Origin: Silene latifolia
Taxonomy: Eukaryota; Streptophyta; Magnoliopsida; Caryophyllales; Caryophyllaceae
Assembly (NCBI RefSeq): GCF_048544455.1
Contig: NC_133536.1
Span: 164,968,825 to 165,032,824, forward strand
Reading direction: 5' to 3'
Length of the DNA stretch: 64,000 nt
Part shown: positions 1 to 10,506 of the stretch, piece by piece
How the letters are laid out: every line of letters starts with the position of its first letter
Numbering within the stretch: position 1 is the first letter of the stretch
Translations under genes and position numbers: made by a program
Notes under the pieces: generated by a model
What the model saw: only the letters and a program-made list of their open reading frames with translations
Database searches by the model: none
What the model was told of the DNA's origin: nothing

Positions 1-2107
1 ACTGCGAAAAGAAGAATAAAAATAATAAGCATATGCATCGTTATGATTTTAAGTCTTAATGCAAAACTGTTATAAGCGAAAACTCAAGCATTTATACAAT
101 TGACCTCCCTCAAGAATTATATAAATGATTCCAAGACTCAATTATCTCAGAAATTGATAAGCCAACCTTTTGGCTAATTCTATCATTAGAATTCTTGGTC
201 GATAAATTTCTGTAAATTCTATCTTTAGTCCATCATAATCACGAGAAACTCTTCGGATTATAATGTTGAGGTAAACTAAGTCAACACAAACTACTTACCC
301 AACGTAGAAGGGGTCATATGGAGAGTAAGGTCCTATATGCCTACCGACGAAGAAGGGATTCATAGTTGTTTGCCCTTATAAAGACTAGTCTCAATTTCCG
401 TTTTAGAGGAAGATCCCATCAACTTTATTTTAATTCATTTTAAGTGAACTAATATCTAGCATGCGTGAATGAATAAACTAAGGTGATAGCTTAAAAAATA
501 TGTGTGACATCTGTATGTCTATGAAAACTAACATACAATCTATATGAGTCAATTTTCATGCATTTTAGTAGGTGGTTTGGTTTAGGCGGAATATGATGCA
601 CTAACTATCATGTGAATCAAAAGCAATAAGAACGGTAAAACGTAAAACAAAAATAAAGTCCTAGTGTGGCCTATCTACCAAAATGAACATAAAATACAAT
701 TTTGGAATCCATCCTTGGACCCGAGAAGCTTGTCTTGATGTTCCATCTTGGTCCATGTAGCGGGAGTGAGCTCCAATCTCCATCTTTAGTCTTCTTTAAA
801 ATTACAATTAAAATTACAAAATAAACCTATTTACATTCTAATTTCAAAACATAATACTTAAAGAAAATAAAAGAAGATTCGAGATCTCAAATTACATTAA
901 AATTATGTTTCCATCATTACGAAAACATAATTTAACTAAGGCCACACTAGGTATTACAAATTACAACCGATTGCAAAAATACGTGAATTAAACCATTCAA
1001 CGATTCATTCAACTAAAATAAAAATGCATCAACTATATAAATTAAACATTCATGACACAATTCCTTAATTATGTAGATTAATTTATCCAAACCACCTATT
1101 AAATGATCAAGTTAAGTGACAATTCCTCAATTACTCATATTAATTTTAATCTTAATTCACATTAAACTTGTAATATGAATTATTCAACATTATTTTAAAC
1201 CTCTTTAAAATAATTAGGTATCTTTAATATGTGAACTTTTTCACAACAAACTATTATACAAAATATAGAAATGATGTATAATAATTAACATTGGCCAAAA
1301 TAAATAAATAAAAACAGAAATTATATGTTTTTTTTTATCTTCTCGGCTGCACACGGCTTTTATGTCCAAAATTTTTTTTTTTTTTTTGCTTTTTGTTATC
1401 AGCAAACAATAAAATCAAAACAGGAAGAATTTTTTTTCTCGGCAATTCCTTAAAAAACGAAACAAAAAAACAGAAATATATATTTTTTTAAAATCGGCAA
1501 ATCTAAAAAAAACAAAACAGATTTCCCTTTTTTTTCTCGGCATTTCAGCAAAAACACCAAAATTTTGTTTTTTCCGGCTGAATTAAAACCAAACAGCCCA
1601 ATTTTTTTTTTATTTTATCAAAACAAAAAAAAACATAAAGATGAACAATTTGTTTATAGTTGCTATATTAGAACAAGATTGGCATAAACATCTTTTTAAT
1701 TTAAACATATATTCAAACTTGATGATCCAATTTAACCTATTAAAAGGAACATCTAAATCATGATAAAACCGATCATCACAATTGATTTAAATGTTAAATT
1801 AACTTGTTTGCCAAAAACCATATAGCAAAAACAATTGAACAACCAATAAAACCAATTCCCATTTTTCATTTTAATTTAATTTTCATTAAATCAAAACATC
1901 TACAAATTATCATATTATCACCTTAACTAATTAAAACAACAATATGAAAAATCAAAATGGAAACAAAAGATAAAAAAAAAAACAGAAAACTCTCGGCCAA
2001 AAAAATAAAAATAAAAAACCCTACGGCCGTTTTTTTTCTTTTTTTTTATTCTACATTTTTTGTTCAAATTCATTCATGAAAATCATCAAAAATAATTTCG
2101 TGGCCTT
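1..2107 (-). mobile_element. Copia-1 untranslated leader (internal region before gag)
   Basis: Read on the minus strand, this follows the Copia-1 LTR and PBS. It has no ORF of useful length, is AT-rich, and between about 1330 and 2040 contains repeated purine-rich stretches with GCCGAGAAAA-like units (CTCGGC on the plus strand). Near the left edge it carries two blocks also found in the Copia-2 leader just upstream of gag: TACGTTGGGTAAGT (plus-strand complement near 290-306) and GGAGGTCA...ATAAATGCTT (complement near 80-110). In Copia-2 the second block lies about 100 nt before the gag ATG, so the gag of Copia-1 should begin just outside the window. An intron or a gene-free LARD element is possible but less likely. 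Confidence 0.6.
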
Positions 2108-2122
2108 GGCTCTGATACCACT
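2108..2122 (-). other. Copia-1 primer-binding site (tRNA-iMet type)
   Basis: The minus strand reads AGTGGTATCAGAGCC directly after the LTR end. TGGTATCAGAGC is the usual plant Copia PBS, complementary to the 3' end of initiator tRNA-Met. It fixes the orientation of Copia-1 as minus and places the LTR on its right. Confidence 0.85.
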
Positions 2123-3214
2123 TATAGAAAATATCGGTATACTTCCATTAACATTATAAGGATTATAACGAAATTATAAATATGAAAACTAGTCATAAAT
2201 GAAATTAACATAAACAAAATAGAGAGATTATGAAATCAACCTTCGGTCCTAGCAAAATCGGCCTAAGAACAATATCGCAATGATATTCTCCTATCAGTTG
2301 CACCCAAGATGATATGAGATATGCCTTTGTTCTTGCTAGAATAGATCCCCAAAATTCGATGATTAATTTTTAGGGTTTTTCTTTCTTGTGTGATGAGTGA
2401 ATTAGGTTAGAAAATGATCTCCCCTAGCTCTCTTAAAATCGTGTAAAAGAGCAAAATAGGGTAGATATTTCTTTCCTCTTTTTCGGCCCATCCACCTGAA
2501 AATAAGAGAGATTATTTTCTCATTTTCTGTTTTTCCACCTACCAAAAATAAGGAGATTAAATCTTCTTATTTTGGTAGTTTACAAAATGTATATAAAGTA
2601 TATTAATTTTATAAATTGTCATTTATTTTATTTCGTATAAATAAGTCTACATACAACAGCTTGAAGTCGATTTATTAATACTGGACTGTAATAATTTATA
2701 ATGACAATCATGTATAATATATACTTTAACAATAAATATCGCATATTTATAATTTGCTAATTAAATATAACTGGTTACATTTAATTACGAATTAACATCT
2801 TAATTCGTTTAAGCTAACATTATATATATTTATTAAATATAACATATTATATTCAATTTACGAAATGACAGTTAATTCGTCTCAACTAATATTATTTAAT
2901 TAAATTAAATAATCGTCTCATCAACACATTGACTAACTGTTTAGTCAAATTCATGAACTAACCTTTTAGTCATATAAGGCATCAATGTGATTACATTTCC
3001 ATAATCACATCTCTCAAACACATCCTTTAGGTGTGACTTTTAGGGACCAGTTGATCACCGCCATCAGTATGATAATAACGTCAAACTTTCTACCAAGCCA
3101 ACCGTTATTAAGTAATCGTTAATCAACTGATAAAATACGAAGTATACCCTTGTGAACCTATAAGAGATTTATAAATGTTATCACACTAATTTGTGGAGGA
3201 CACAAGCTCCAACA
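2123..3214 (-). repeat. Copia-1 5' LTR (minus strand)
   Basis: A 1092 bp LTR that starts TGTTGGAGC on the minus strand (at 3214) and ends next to the PBS at 2123, where the expected terminal CA reads TA. It shares internal blocks with the Copia-2 LTRs, for example GTCACACCTAAAGGA (complement near 3020-3040) and the surrounding 'gatcaactg' region, so the two elements belong to related families. It is inserted into the start of the Athila family A LTR. The partner LTR and TSD lie outside the window. Confidence 0.8.
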
Positions 3215-3356
3215 AAACCGTACTCTTTTCGTCCTATTTAGCATGCATTATTGAGGATACGAGAATGTTAGAGCGAGAATTATGCCTTGGAGTGCATGAA
3301 GGGTGGTCAACGAAGCAGTCATAGTCAACTTGAGAGGCTGATATGAAGAAAAGCAC

Positions 3357-3539
3357 TCGATCGAGAAGTGTTTTGGTTCGATCGAGTGGTTTGGAGGACA
3401 CGAGAGATCGATCGAGTACTTTTAGTTACTCGATCGAAATGCTGATTTTTGGATGTCCTCGATCAAAAGGTATTTTGGCTCGATCGAGAGGATTAGCTGA
3501 TGAAGACCTCGATCGAGTGGTTTTATATCACTCGATCGA
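3357..3539. repeat. Four paired CTCGATCGAG palindromes (family A hairpins)
   Basis: Eight TCGATCGA cores (one decayed to TCGATCAA) start at 3357/3378, 3408/3430, 3459/3480 and 3509/3532. Within-pair spacing is 21, 22, 21 and 23 nt, and pairs recur every 51, 51 and 50 nt. Pairs can fold as hairpins: for example CACTCGATCGA pairs with TCGATCGAGTG (11 bp, 13-nt loop), and CTCGATCGAGTG with CACTCGATCGAG (12 bp, 9-nt loop). The function is unknown. The same architecture with other stem bases occurs in Athila-B and Athila-C. Confidence 0.85.
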
Positions 3540-3764
3540 GAGGGTTTTGGTATTATGCGGGCTTAGTGACCCGTGATTAGTTTTATTTCGTTAAACCTTT
3601 TATTTTCCTATTTAAGCCTTCGCTAATTAGATCATTAGTACGTTTTTATCATCTTAGAACTCTCTAATATTTCCTTCATACTCTTTACTGTAAACTTATT
3701 CTCCTTTCCTTTAATCTCTTGCTTGGATTTTGGATTGTTCTCTACGCCGGATTGCTTGAGATTG

Positions 3765-3780
3765 TAATCATTCTTTCCTT
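3765..3780. repeat. LINE-1 target-site duplication, left copy
   Basis: TAATCATTCTTTCCTT, repeated exactly at 8668-8683. The two copies flank LINE-1 and are joined to the poly(T) that represents its poly(A) tail on the minus strand. Confidence 0.9.
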
Positions 3781-3903
3781 TTTTTTTTTTTTTTTTTTTT
3801 GGTAAAAGGTAAGTATATTAATATTGACAAAAAAACTACATCATCCAGGGGTCATACATACAACGTGAGCAAAAACAGGAACAAAAAAGAGTACCCAAAA
3901 ATA

Positions 3904-6900
3904 TTACAGACTCAGAGATGCTATTGTATCAAGCCAACTCTTATCTCTACTGTGAACTATCTGTTGATTCATGGCCCAAAATCTGATGGACATATCTCGT
4001 AAAATTTGCTTGACTAGAACTTCTGGGTGAATAACCTGATCAAATAACCGAGCTCTATTCCTGGTCTGCCAAATAGAGTGAACCAGTTTAATGTGACAGC
4101 TAGTAACGTACTTCCTGACCAGCAGACTAAGCCTTCTTCCACATCTATACCACTGAGTAAGCTTCCTGGGATCAAATTGACAACCAAGGTAAGACTGCAA
4201 AAGCTGAACACATCTGATACTAAACGGGCAGTCAAAGAAAAGGTGGAGATGGGTCTCATCAGCTCCTGCACAGATGTAGCAGTTCAGACCCTGATGACAC
4301 CCCATTCTAATCATTCTATCACGAGTAAACAGCCTATTCTGAATCATTGCCCAGTAAATGAAGGAAGTTTTAGGAATGTTCAGATTATTCCAACAAACCC
4401 TCCACCAGTGAGCTTGAGGAAGGGAAGGCCTGAGCCACCTATACCCCTCTTGCACACTGTAGTCTTTAATGGTACCAATCCACTTGTCATTAACATAGGC
4501 AGACCTGAAAGTACCCATGAGGTGAGCAATTTTCTTCCAAGTCCAGCTGTAATCAGTTGGGGGAGTATAAATAGACCAATGAGCCCCTTTCATATAAACA
4601 TGGTTAATCCATTTTACCCACAGGTGATCTTTCTTATTGGCAATCCACCAAACATACTTCCCTAGAGTTGCTTTGTTCCATACTTTCGTAGCTTTTATAC
4701 CTAAGCCACCCTCTGGTTTAGACCTGCAGCATTGATCCCAGTGGATAGCAGGTGCTCTTAGATATAGATCAGTACCACCCCATAAGAAATTTCTACAGAT
4801 AGCATCAACCTTGTTCATTATACAGTTGGGAATGAGAAAAATACTCGACCAGTAGGAGTGAAGGGATTGTAGAACAGAGGTGACTAAAGTTAGTCTTCCA
4901 GTGTAGGATAAATGCTTTGCTCCCCAAGCTCTTATCCTAGCCACTATTTTATCAATGAGTTTCCTTCCTTCATTGGTAGTCAATTTTTTTGAGGAGATGG
5001 GGACACCCAAATATTTGAATGGAAGAGAGCCCTTCACAAACCCAGATACTTGAAGAATATCCTGCTGAGTACTATGATGCACCCCATTGAAGTAAATTGC
5101 AGATTTATCCTTGTTAAACTAAAGCCCAGAAGCAGCAGAAAAAGTGGCAAATGCTCTTAAAATCCACATAATAGAAGAAGCATTCCCTTTTGCAAATAAG
5201 AGTAAATCATCAGCAAATAAGAGGTGATTTAATTTCAGATGAGAGCAAAGGGGATGGAATTTGAAGTCACTCTGTTGCCCCACAACAGCCAAAATCCTTG
5301 AAAGGTACTCCATGCAAAGAGTGAACAGGAGAGGGGACAAAGGATCCCCCTGTCTAAGGCCTCTTTTCCCAGGGAAAAAACCAAAAATGTTACCATTCAA
5401 GGATAATGAATAGGTAGAGGTAGTGACACAGGACATAACCCAATGAACAAACTGATCAGGGAACTTCAAAGCTGTAAGCATTTGCTGTAAAAAAATCCCA
5501 TTCAACACTATCATAAGCTTTTTTTAAGTCAATTTTGACAAGACACCGAGGAGAAGCTGAATTCCTATTGTAGAGTCTAACTATGTCTTGACAAATTAGA
5601 ATATTCTCCACTATACTCCTTCCTTTCACAAACCCTCCTTGACTTTCACTCACAATATCAGGGAGGACTTCACTTAGTCTATTGCATAAAAGTTTAGCAA
5701 TGCACTTATAAATAATATTGCAACAAGCAATAGGACGAAATTCCATGACAGTTTTAGGCTGAGAGACTTTAGGAATAAGTGTAATGGTTGTAGTGTTGAT
5801 CTGTTTCAGGATCTTACCAGTATGAAAAAAATCCTTGACTGCAGCACAAACATCTGGCCCAACAGTTTCCCAAGTATCCTTAAAAAATTGACTAGAAAAC
5901 CCATCAGGTCCCGGGCTCTTGGAAGAAGGAATAGCATGGATACATTGTTTAATCTCAGCATCAGTAATGGGTTTCAGCAGAATAGACATATGATGGTCTT
6001 CAATGACCTTCCCAGTCCTAACAGTAGGCTTATAAACCTTCGTTGTATGAGTACTGGTTCCTAGAAGACTCTGATAGTAAGAGAGGAAGGCATGTTCAAT
6101 GGCTTTGTGATCAGTATGAGTATTCCCAACAGAATCAGTTATCTGAAGTACATTGTTGTGGATTTGTCTGGCCTTGATCTGACTATGGAAGAATCTGGTA
6201 TTATCATCACCACTTTTGAGCCACTCAGACTTAGTTTTCTGCCTGAGAAAACTGAACTTGGCATTGTTGAGAAGGGTGAAAGATTCAGCAGCCTCTTTTT
6301 CAGCCTGCAAGAGGGCCCTATCCTGAGGATTCTGATGCATCTGGGTCTGAATAGTATCCAGATGGTTTTTGGCCAGCTCAGTGGAAGTCTCAATATCATA
6401 AAATCTGTTCTTGTTAAGTTCCTTGAGGGGTTGCTTCAAATTTCTAAGTTTAGTTACAACCTGGAACATTCTTACTCCAGTAACAGGTTTACCCCACTCA
6501 TGCTGCACTATATTTTGAAAAAGAGGATCAAGGCTCCACATATTGAAGTATCTAAAAGGAGATTTCTTAGTCACAGTGGTATTCCTTCTATAACAAATGC
6601 AAGGACAATGATCAAAGGTCCCTTCATTTATGAAATAAGCTCTGCTGTCAGGGTACAATTGCATCCATTCCATATTGATAAGACATCTATCAATTCTGGA
6701 AAACACACGAATTGCAAAATCTTGTTTGTTGTTCCAGGTAAAGAAAGACCCTTGAGCCCTAATATCAGTCACATCACAGTAGTCAACACAATCTCTGAAC
6801 TCTCTGATCTCAGACCATTGGACCTCACTTCCCACTCTCTCATTGAAGTTTAAGAGGGAGTTAAAATCACCACCAATGCACCAAGGAAGAGTACACATAT

Positions 6901-7289
6901 CCTTTAAGTTCTTAAGCTGAGTCCACATCCGGTTAAATGACAAAGATCGAATTAGAACCATAAACTACAGTATACCAAAAATAATCATGAGAGTTGGCCT
7001 CCTGAACCTCAACTGTAATGTGCTGATCAGAACTTGCAATCAAAGTCACAGAAAACAACCGAGGGATCCAAATGATCCAGACTCTCCCCCCAGGATGATG
7101 TAAGGAGTTATTAATATCATGCCAGATTTGGCCTAAATTACTCAAAACCCTACTGAAATCAGATTCCTTTATTTTAGTCTCAACTAAACCAAATAAACCA
7201 ATTTTATTTTGATGCAAAAACCTTCTAATATCTATTTGTTTATTTGGATTATTCATACCACGGACATTCCAAAAGCCAATACTATCCAT
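3904..7289 (-). pseudogene. LINE-1 ORF2: endonuclease-reverse transcriptase (broken)
   Basis: ORF2 would nick target DNA and reverse-transcribe the LINE RNA. The ATG at 7289 opens MDSIGFWNVRGMN, the usual start of the plant L1 AP-type endonuclease, followed by LVETK, GDFNSLLN, SFFTWNN and FDHCP motifs. The RT region shows SPGPDGFSSQFFK, FRPIACCN, GLRQGDPLSP and the catalytic FADD near 5205-5215. A zf-RVT region (CYICAGADETHLHLFFDCP) and a basic tail ending at 3904 follow. Damage: a frameshift at about 6945-6955 inside the endonuclease, a frameshift near 5500 after KKAYDSVEWDFF, and an in-frame TAG at 5119-5121 just after ASGL. An earlier in-frame GTG exists at 7295, but 7289 is the first ATG and overlaps the ORF1 stop by 8 nt. 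Confidence 0.9.
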
Positions 7290-8595
7290 TTTCACTCATT
7301 GGGTTAGGACTCCTCTCTTTATCACCCTGACTTACAGAAGTTTCAGCAATCTTAACTGGAGATGTAGCTGCCAGGTAAGTAACATTAGGCCTAACTAGTG
7401 CAGTGTCATGGTGTTCCTGCCTAACAATCTGGATAATGGGACTGACAGGGGGAGGAAGATTAGCTGAGTTATGAAAGGTAGGCCCCCCAAAAGCTGGAGA
7501 AGGAGAAGCCACTACCTGATGAGTAGAAGTCAGGATAACTGCAGGTTTCTTCACAGGTCTCCAAACTTGCACTGTTTTCTTTGGGGCAGCAGCTTTTTTC
7601 TTACACTCCTCTTGGGTATGTCCTATCCCTCTATAACTCCCACAAACTACAGGCTTCCACTCATACTCCACTGAAACAAACACTTCAACACCTTTCTCAT
7701 CCTTAAAAGAAATCCTTTCAGGAAACTCCTGACCCACTTGAACCTCCACCATCAGACGGGCAAATCCAAGCCTGGTTTTCTGGATGGTAGGAGCGTCCAT
7801 ACTCATGTATTTTCCAACCAACCCAGCAATTTTGCCCAGACAATTTTCACCCCAGAACTTCAACCCTAATCCACAGAGGCGTATCCAAACTGGGACGGCC
7901 TTTACTGGTTCCTTAGCCATAGATTCAGTCTCTGTCCATGGTTTAACAATGAGAGGCTTACTCTCAAACATAGGGAAACCTTGTTTAAGAACCAAGTCCT
8001 TACATTCCATGGTTGGGAAATGCACCAGAAAAGCCCCATTAGGTAAGAAAGAAACTTTGTCAAATTTATACTTCCCCCAAATATCATGTATAAACTTCTC
8101 CATTCGAGCCCAAGGAGGGTTAGCACCCAAAACATAACAAACTACGGCAGTGGACCAGTACTCCAACTCCGGGGCCACATCCTCTAAAGTAATTTGAAGG
8201 GAATCCTTAACAGGGGGGGTGTAGGAAGAAGGGCGCTTACCAGTTACTTGAGTCCACCCTTCCTCATCCTCTTTGGTGGTTGAATCATCATCAGAATCTG
8301 TCACATCTTCAACAACAGTACCCAGGTCCACCACGGGGATCCCCACAATTTCACTCACTTGCTTCGTGGATTTTGCATCAGACGATTGCGGACCACCTGC
8401 TGGTGAAGACAATTGCGGAACTCCTGTTGATGAAGACGATGTTGCAACTGGGATTACCAATTCCGTAGGTGCCTCCATTTCATCCGAATTATCAAGTCTC
8501 AAATTTTCAGTATTAGTAAAAGATAATCTAATCTTTGCTTTTGATTTCAGTTTTGATTTAGGGAGAGATGATTTAGATCGTTTCTTTGCTGCCAT
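7282..8595 (-). CDS. LINE-1 ORF1: DUF4283/zinc-knuckle RNA-binding protein
   Basis: An intact 437-codon ORF starting MAAKKRSKSSL. In plant L1 elements ORF1 binds the element RNA and forms the RNP with ORF2 product. A basic, low-complexity N-terminus (about 1-140) precedes a DUF4283 domain (about 145-300, YWSTAVVCYVLGANPPW to the FARLMVEV region) and a zinc-knuckle-like segment. The knuckle should be CxxCx4Hx4C but reads CGSYRGIGHTQEEC: the second Cys is Tyr, so zinc binding is doubtful. A Pro/Ser-rich tail ends SENG. The stop overlaps the ORF2 ATG (ATGGATAG). Confidence 0.88.
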   Translation of the reverse strand: MAAKKRSKSSLPKSKLKSKAKIRLSFTNTENLRLDNSDEMEAPTELVIPVATSSSSTGVPQLSSPAGGPQSSDAKSTKQVSEIVGIPVVDLGTVVEDVTDSDDDSTTKEDEEGWTQVTGKRPSSYTPPVKDSLQITLEDVAPELEYWSTAVVCYVLGANPPWARMEKFIHDIWGKYKFDKVSFLPNGAFLVHFPTMECKDLVLKQGFPMFESKPLIVKPWTETESMAKEPVKAVPVWIRLCGLGLKFWGENCLGKIAGLVGKYMSMDAPTIQKTRLGFARLMVEVQVGQEFPERISFKDEKGVEVFVSVEYEWKPVVCGSYRGIGHTQEECKKKAAAPKKTVQVWRPVKKPAVILTSTHQVVASPSPAFGGPTFHNSANLPPPVSPIIQIVRQEHHDTALVRPNVTYLAATSPVKIAETSVSQGDKERSPNPMSENG

Positions 8596-8683
8596 TATGC
8601 AACAGAAACCCTAATTTCTAGAGAGGATTTTATCTCACTAGATTTCATTCTCTCTCTTTCTATTTTTTAATCATTCTTTCCTT

Positions 8684-9438
8684 ATTAATCTTAATCCTAT
8701 TGTGCTTTGCTTTAATCCTTGTTTCTACTTAATTATTTCTGCCCTAATCAGTTTATGCATAATTATTGTTGTTTTACCATGTCTCTAATTAGTATATTCA
8801 TTATTATTATTGTTGACGCCATTAGTAATATGAGTAGCTAATTTCTCTTATATTGGGATTAGGGAATCCACGGTAGGATTGTGACGATGTGGCGAATAGA
8901 CTAGATGATTTATTTGTGGGAACCTGTACCCATGGCAATTTAACTGTAATACCGACTTAGTTGAGTGCACGCTTCTAAGTTACCTTTAATCTGGTTAAAT
9001 TTACTCCTGGATCGGAAGACTGGATTAAATAGACCTGCTATGAACAGTAGACTACCCTAATGAGGACGAAAGTTAAGTTAGTGGAAATCTAGGATAGAAA
9101 GTGGACCGGAAGGGCCTTTCCTGTATCCGTCTCACAGTAGATTGTCTAGGCTATTTGCAGCTGAGTCGATAGACTACCTTGGTGAACCGAAATCCTAGCA
9201 TGCTTTCTCTTATTTGATCATCTTATTTACATTTTCTCCCTTTTATTGCTCTTAATTAATTTCTCTTTACTTTAATCTTTTATTAGTTTAGAAAACCAGA
9301 ATCAAACCCTCCATTTTGTGACCCTAATAGACGAACCTTTAACAGATATCTTGCCTCCCTGTGGAGATCGACCCTGCTTATCACTAGCTTCTTTGTTAGT
9401 TTTAATTAGGTTATTTTTGGTACAAAACGACAGTATCA
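8684..9438 (+). repeat. Athila family A LTR, 3' portion
   Basis: Continuation of the LTR interrupted at 3780. It follows the Athila-B LTR in order: 'atgagtagctaa', a GAGTGCACG block, 'gaagactgg...tagac', 'gaggacgaaagtta', 'ccgtctcac', 'tggtgaaccgaaa', 'ctgtggagatcgaccctg', then 'ggtacaaaacgacagTATCA'. No TGGCGCCGTTGCC PBS follows 9438, so this is either a solo LTR or the 3' LTR of an element whose interior lay to the left. Similarity to Athila-B is clear by eye but well below identity. Confidence 0.7.
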
Positions 9439-9754
9439 CAATACAAACATTTTTATGAATTTTGAAAAATGGTAGGAGGAAAAATAACATTTGATATTGA
9501 GAAGATATCAAATGCTATTAGAAATTGTGAAACTTTTATATAAACAAAAACTAAGATTATACCTTTTGCGTCATTTATCATGAGAGTAAGATAAAGGGAG
9601 ATGGAAGGCGAAAGGGTGTATTAAAATGAGTAACTTCACTTTTTTTTCATTAATAGTTGATAAGAAATAAAAATAAATTTATCATGAGATTAAGTAAAAA
9701 GAAGATGAAAGCCGAAAGGGTGTAGTAAAATAAATAGTTTTACCATTTTTTTTA
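9439..9754. other. AT-rich non-coding gap with a duplicated segment
   Basis: No gene seen. A near-palindrome CATTTGATATT...GATATCAAATG lies at about 9488-9514. Two imperfect copies of an approximately 80-bp segment (TTTATCATGAGA...GAAAGGGTGTA) start near 9574 and 9679. The last nine bases (9746-9754, T8A) may be the left TSD of the MULE-like element. Confidence 0.5.
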
Positions 9755-10506
9755 GGGTTAATTGATGGGAATAATCCAAACTATGACCCATCCGCTCAAA
9801 ATAAACCATATTACATTTTAACTTGGAATAAACCGAACTTGTGATACCTTTCTCTCAAAATAGATTTACTCTTTTTTTGACCTATTGTTGACCTATTATT
9901 CCCGGTTAACATCTTATGTGGCGATGACAGAGCATGACATGGTTCTTACATGGCATTCTTTATAAAAAAAATAATAATAATAAGGAAAATAAAAATAAAA
10001 AATAACTATAACAATAATTACAAATAATAATACGAAGTAATAATAACCCCTTCCCCTTAAATTCCCCTTCAATGATAAACAGACTACCCCTAACACCCAC
10101 CCACTGCCCAACATCTTTAACCGCACTATTAGTCATCGCCGACGAACATGACGGTACCAGACTCCCGCCGACCTCTCCACAACACCAGCCAATACCACGA
10201 AAAACCACTTACACAACCGCTATGATTGTCTCAAACTAGTTTGGAGAGGGAGTTCAAATAACTTCGAATGGTGGTTGCCCAGATATGAAACACCAATGGC
10301 CGACCAGATCTGGGACGCTTGTGGTTGGAGGAGCCAATGGTGGTCGTCAAGGATGAAGATTGGTGCGACGGTGATGAGAAATAACTCCCAAGGATTTTAT
10401 GAGTGGAGGAGCATGTAGGTACAGTGCTTCTCGTTTGACAAGTGTCACGAAGATCTCTAGCCGACGACCATGGTGGTGTGGTGGTGAGGTTTGGCGGTGA
10501 CTAGTG
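9755..10506 (+). mobile_element. MULE-like element, left part with long TIR
   Basis: Starts GGGTTAATTGATGGGAATAA. About 110 bp (9755-9865) is inverted-repeated at 29850-29965, and the pair brackets the whole Copia-2/Athila-B nest. Flanking 9-mers TTTTTTTTA (9746-9754) and TTTTATTTA (29966-29974) match at 8 of 9 positions, fitting a 9-bp Mutator-type TSD. The TIR is built of roughly 28-31 nt subrepeats (AATAATCC.., AAATAAACC.., GAATAAACC..). The interior is GC-richer with 'ggtggtgg' runs and may include captured host sequence, but no reading frame supports a transposase. Rejoined length is about 990 bp, so it is non-autonomous. Confidence 0.65.

Larger units (their letters stand above)
3215..3780 (+). 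repeat. Athila family A LTR, 5' portion (split by LINE-1)
   Basis: Sequence between Copia-1 and LINE-1 that continues without a gap at 8684 once LINE-1 and one TSD copy are removed. The joined LTR has the same layout as the Athila-B LTR: TTTTCGTCCTATTTAGCATG-like start, a TCGATCGA-rich block, a GTGCACG block, 'gacgaaagttA', then the terminal TATCA. The first few tens of bases should lie left of Copia-1, off the window. This part holds the CTCGATCGAG pairs at 3357-3539. A 77-codon ORF across them (3343-3576) is not considered a gene. Confidence 0.65.
3781..8667 (-). mobile_element. LINE-1: full-length L1-type retrotransposon
   Basis: About 4.9 kb on the minus strand, bounded by a perfect 16-bp TSD. 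From the 5' end: a 72-bp 5' UTR (8596-8667), ORF1 (7282-8595), ORF2 with endonuclease, reverse transcriptase and zf-RVT (3904-7289), a short 3' UTR and an A tail (T run 3781-3800). The complete 5' end and long TSD show target-primed reverse transcription of a full-length copy. ORF2 has two frameshifts and one stop, so this copy is no longer autonomous. Confidence 0.92.

Noticed and set aside
3357-3539. CRISPR-like array (repeats with variable spacers)
   Set aside because: Plant nuclear retrotransposon context, 8-10 bp palindromes and spacers of about 13 nt; no cas genes. The resemblance is only in layout.
3343-3576. 77-codon plus-strand ORF over the CTCGATCGAG pairs
   Set aside because: It is the translation of hairpin arrays within an LTR; the regular RS-type residues come from the palindromes, not from a protein family.
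6092-6853. 253-codon plus-strand ORF
   Set aside because: Antisense shadow of LINE-1 ORF2; the minus frame carries the endonuclease/RT motifs.
9914-10208. Hydrophobic minus-strand ORFs in the MULE left part
   Set aside because: Arise from a low-complexity (AAT)n-type stretch; no start context or domain.
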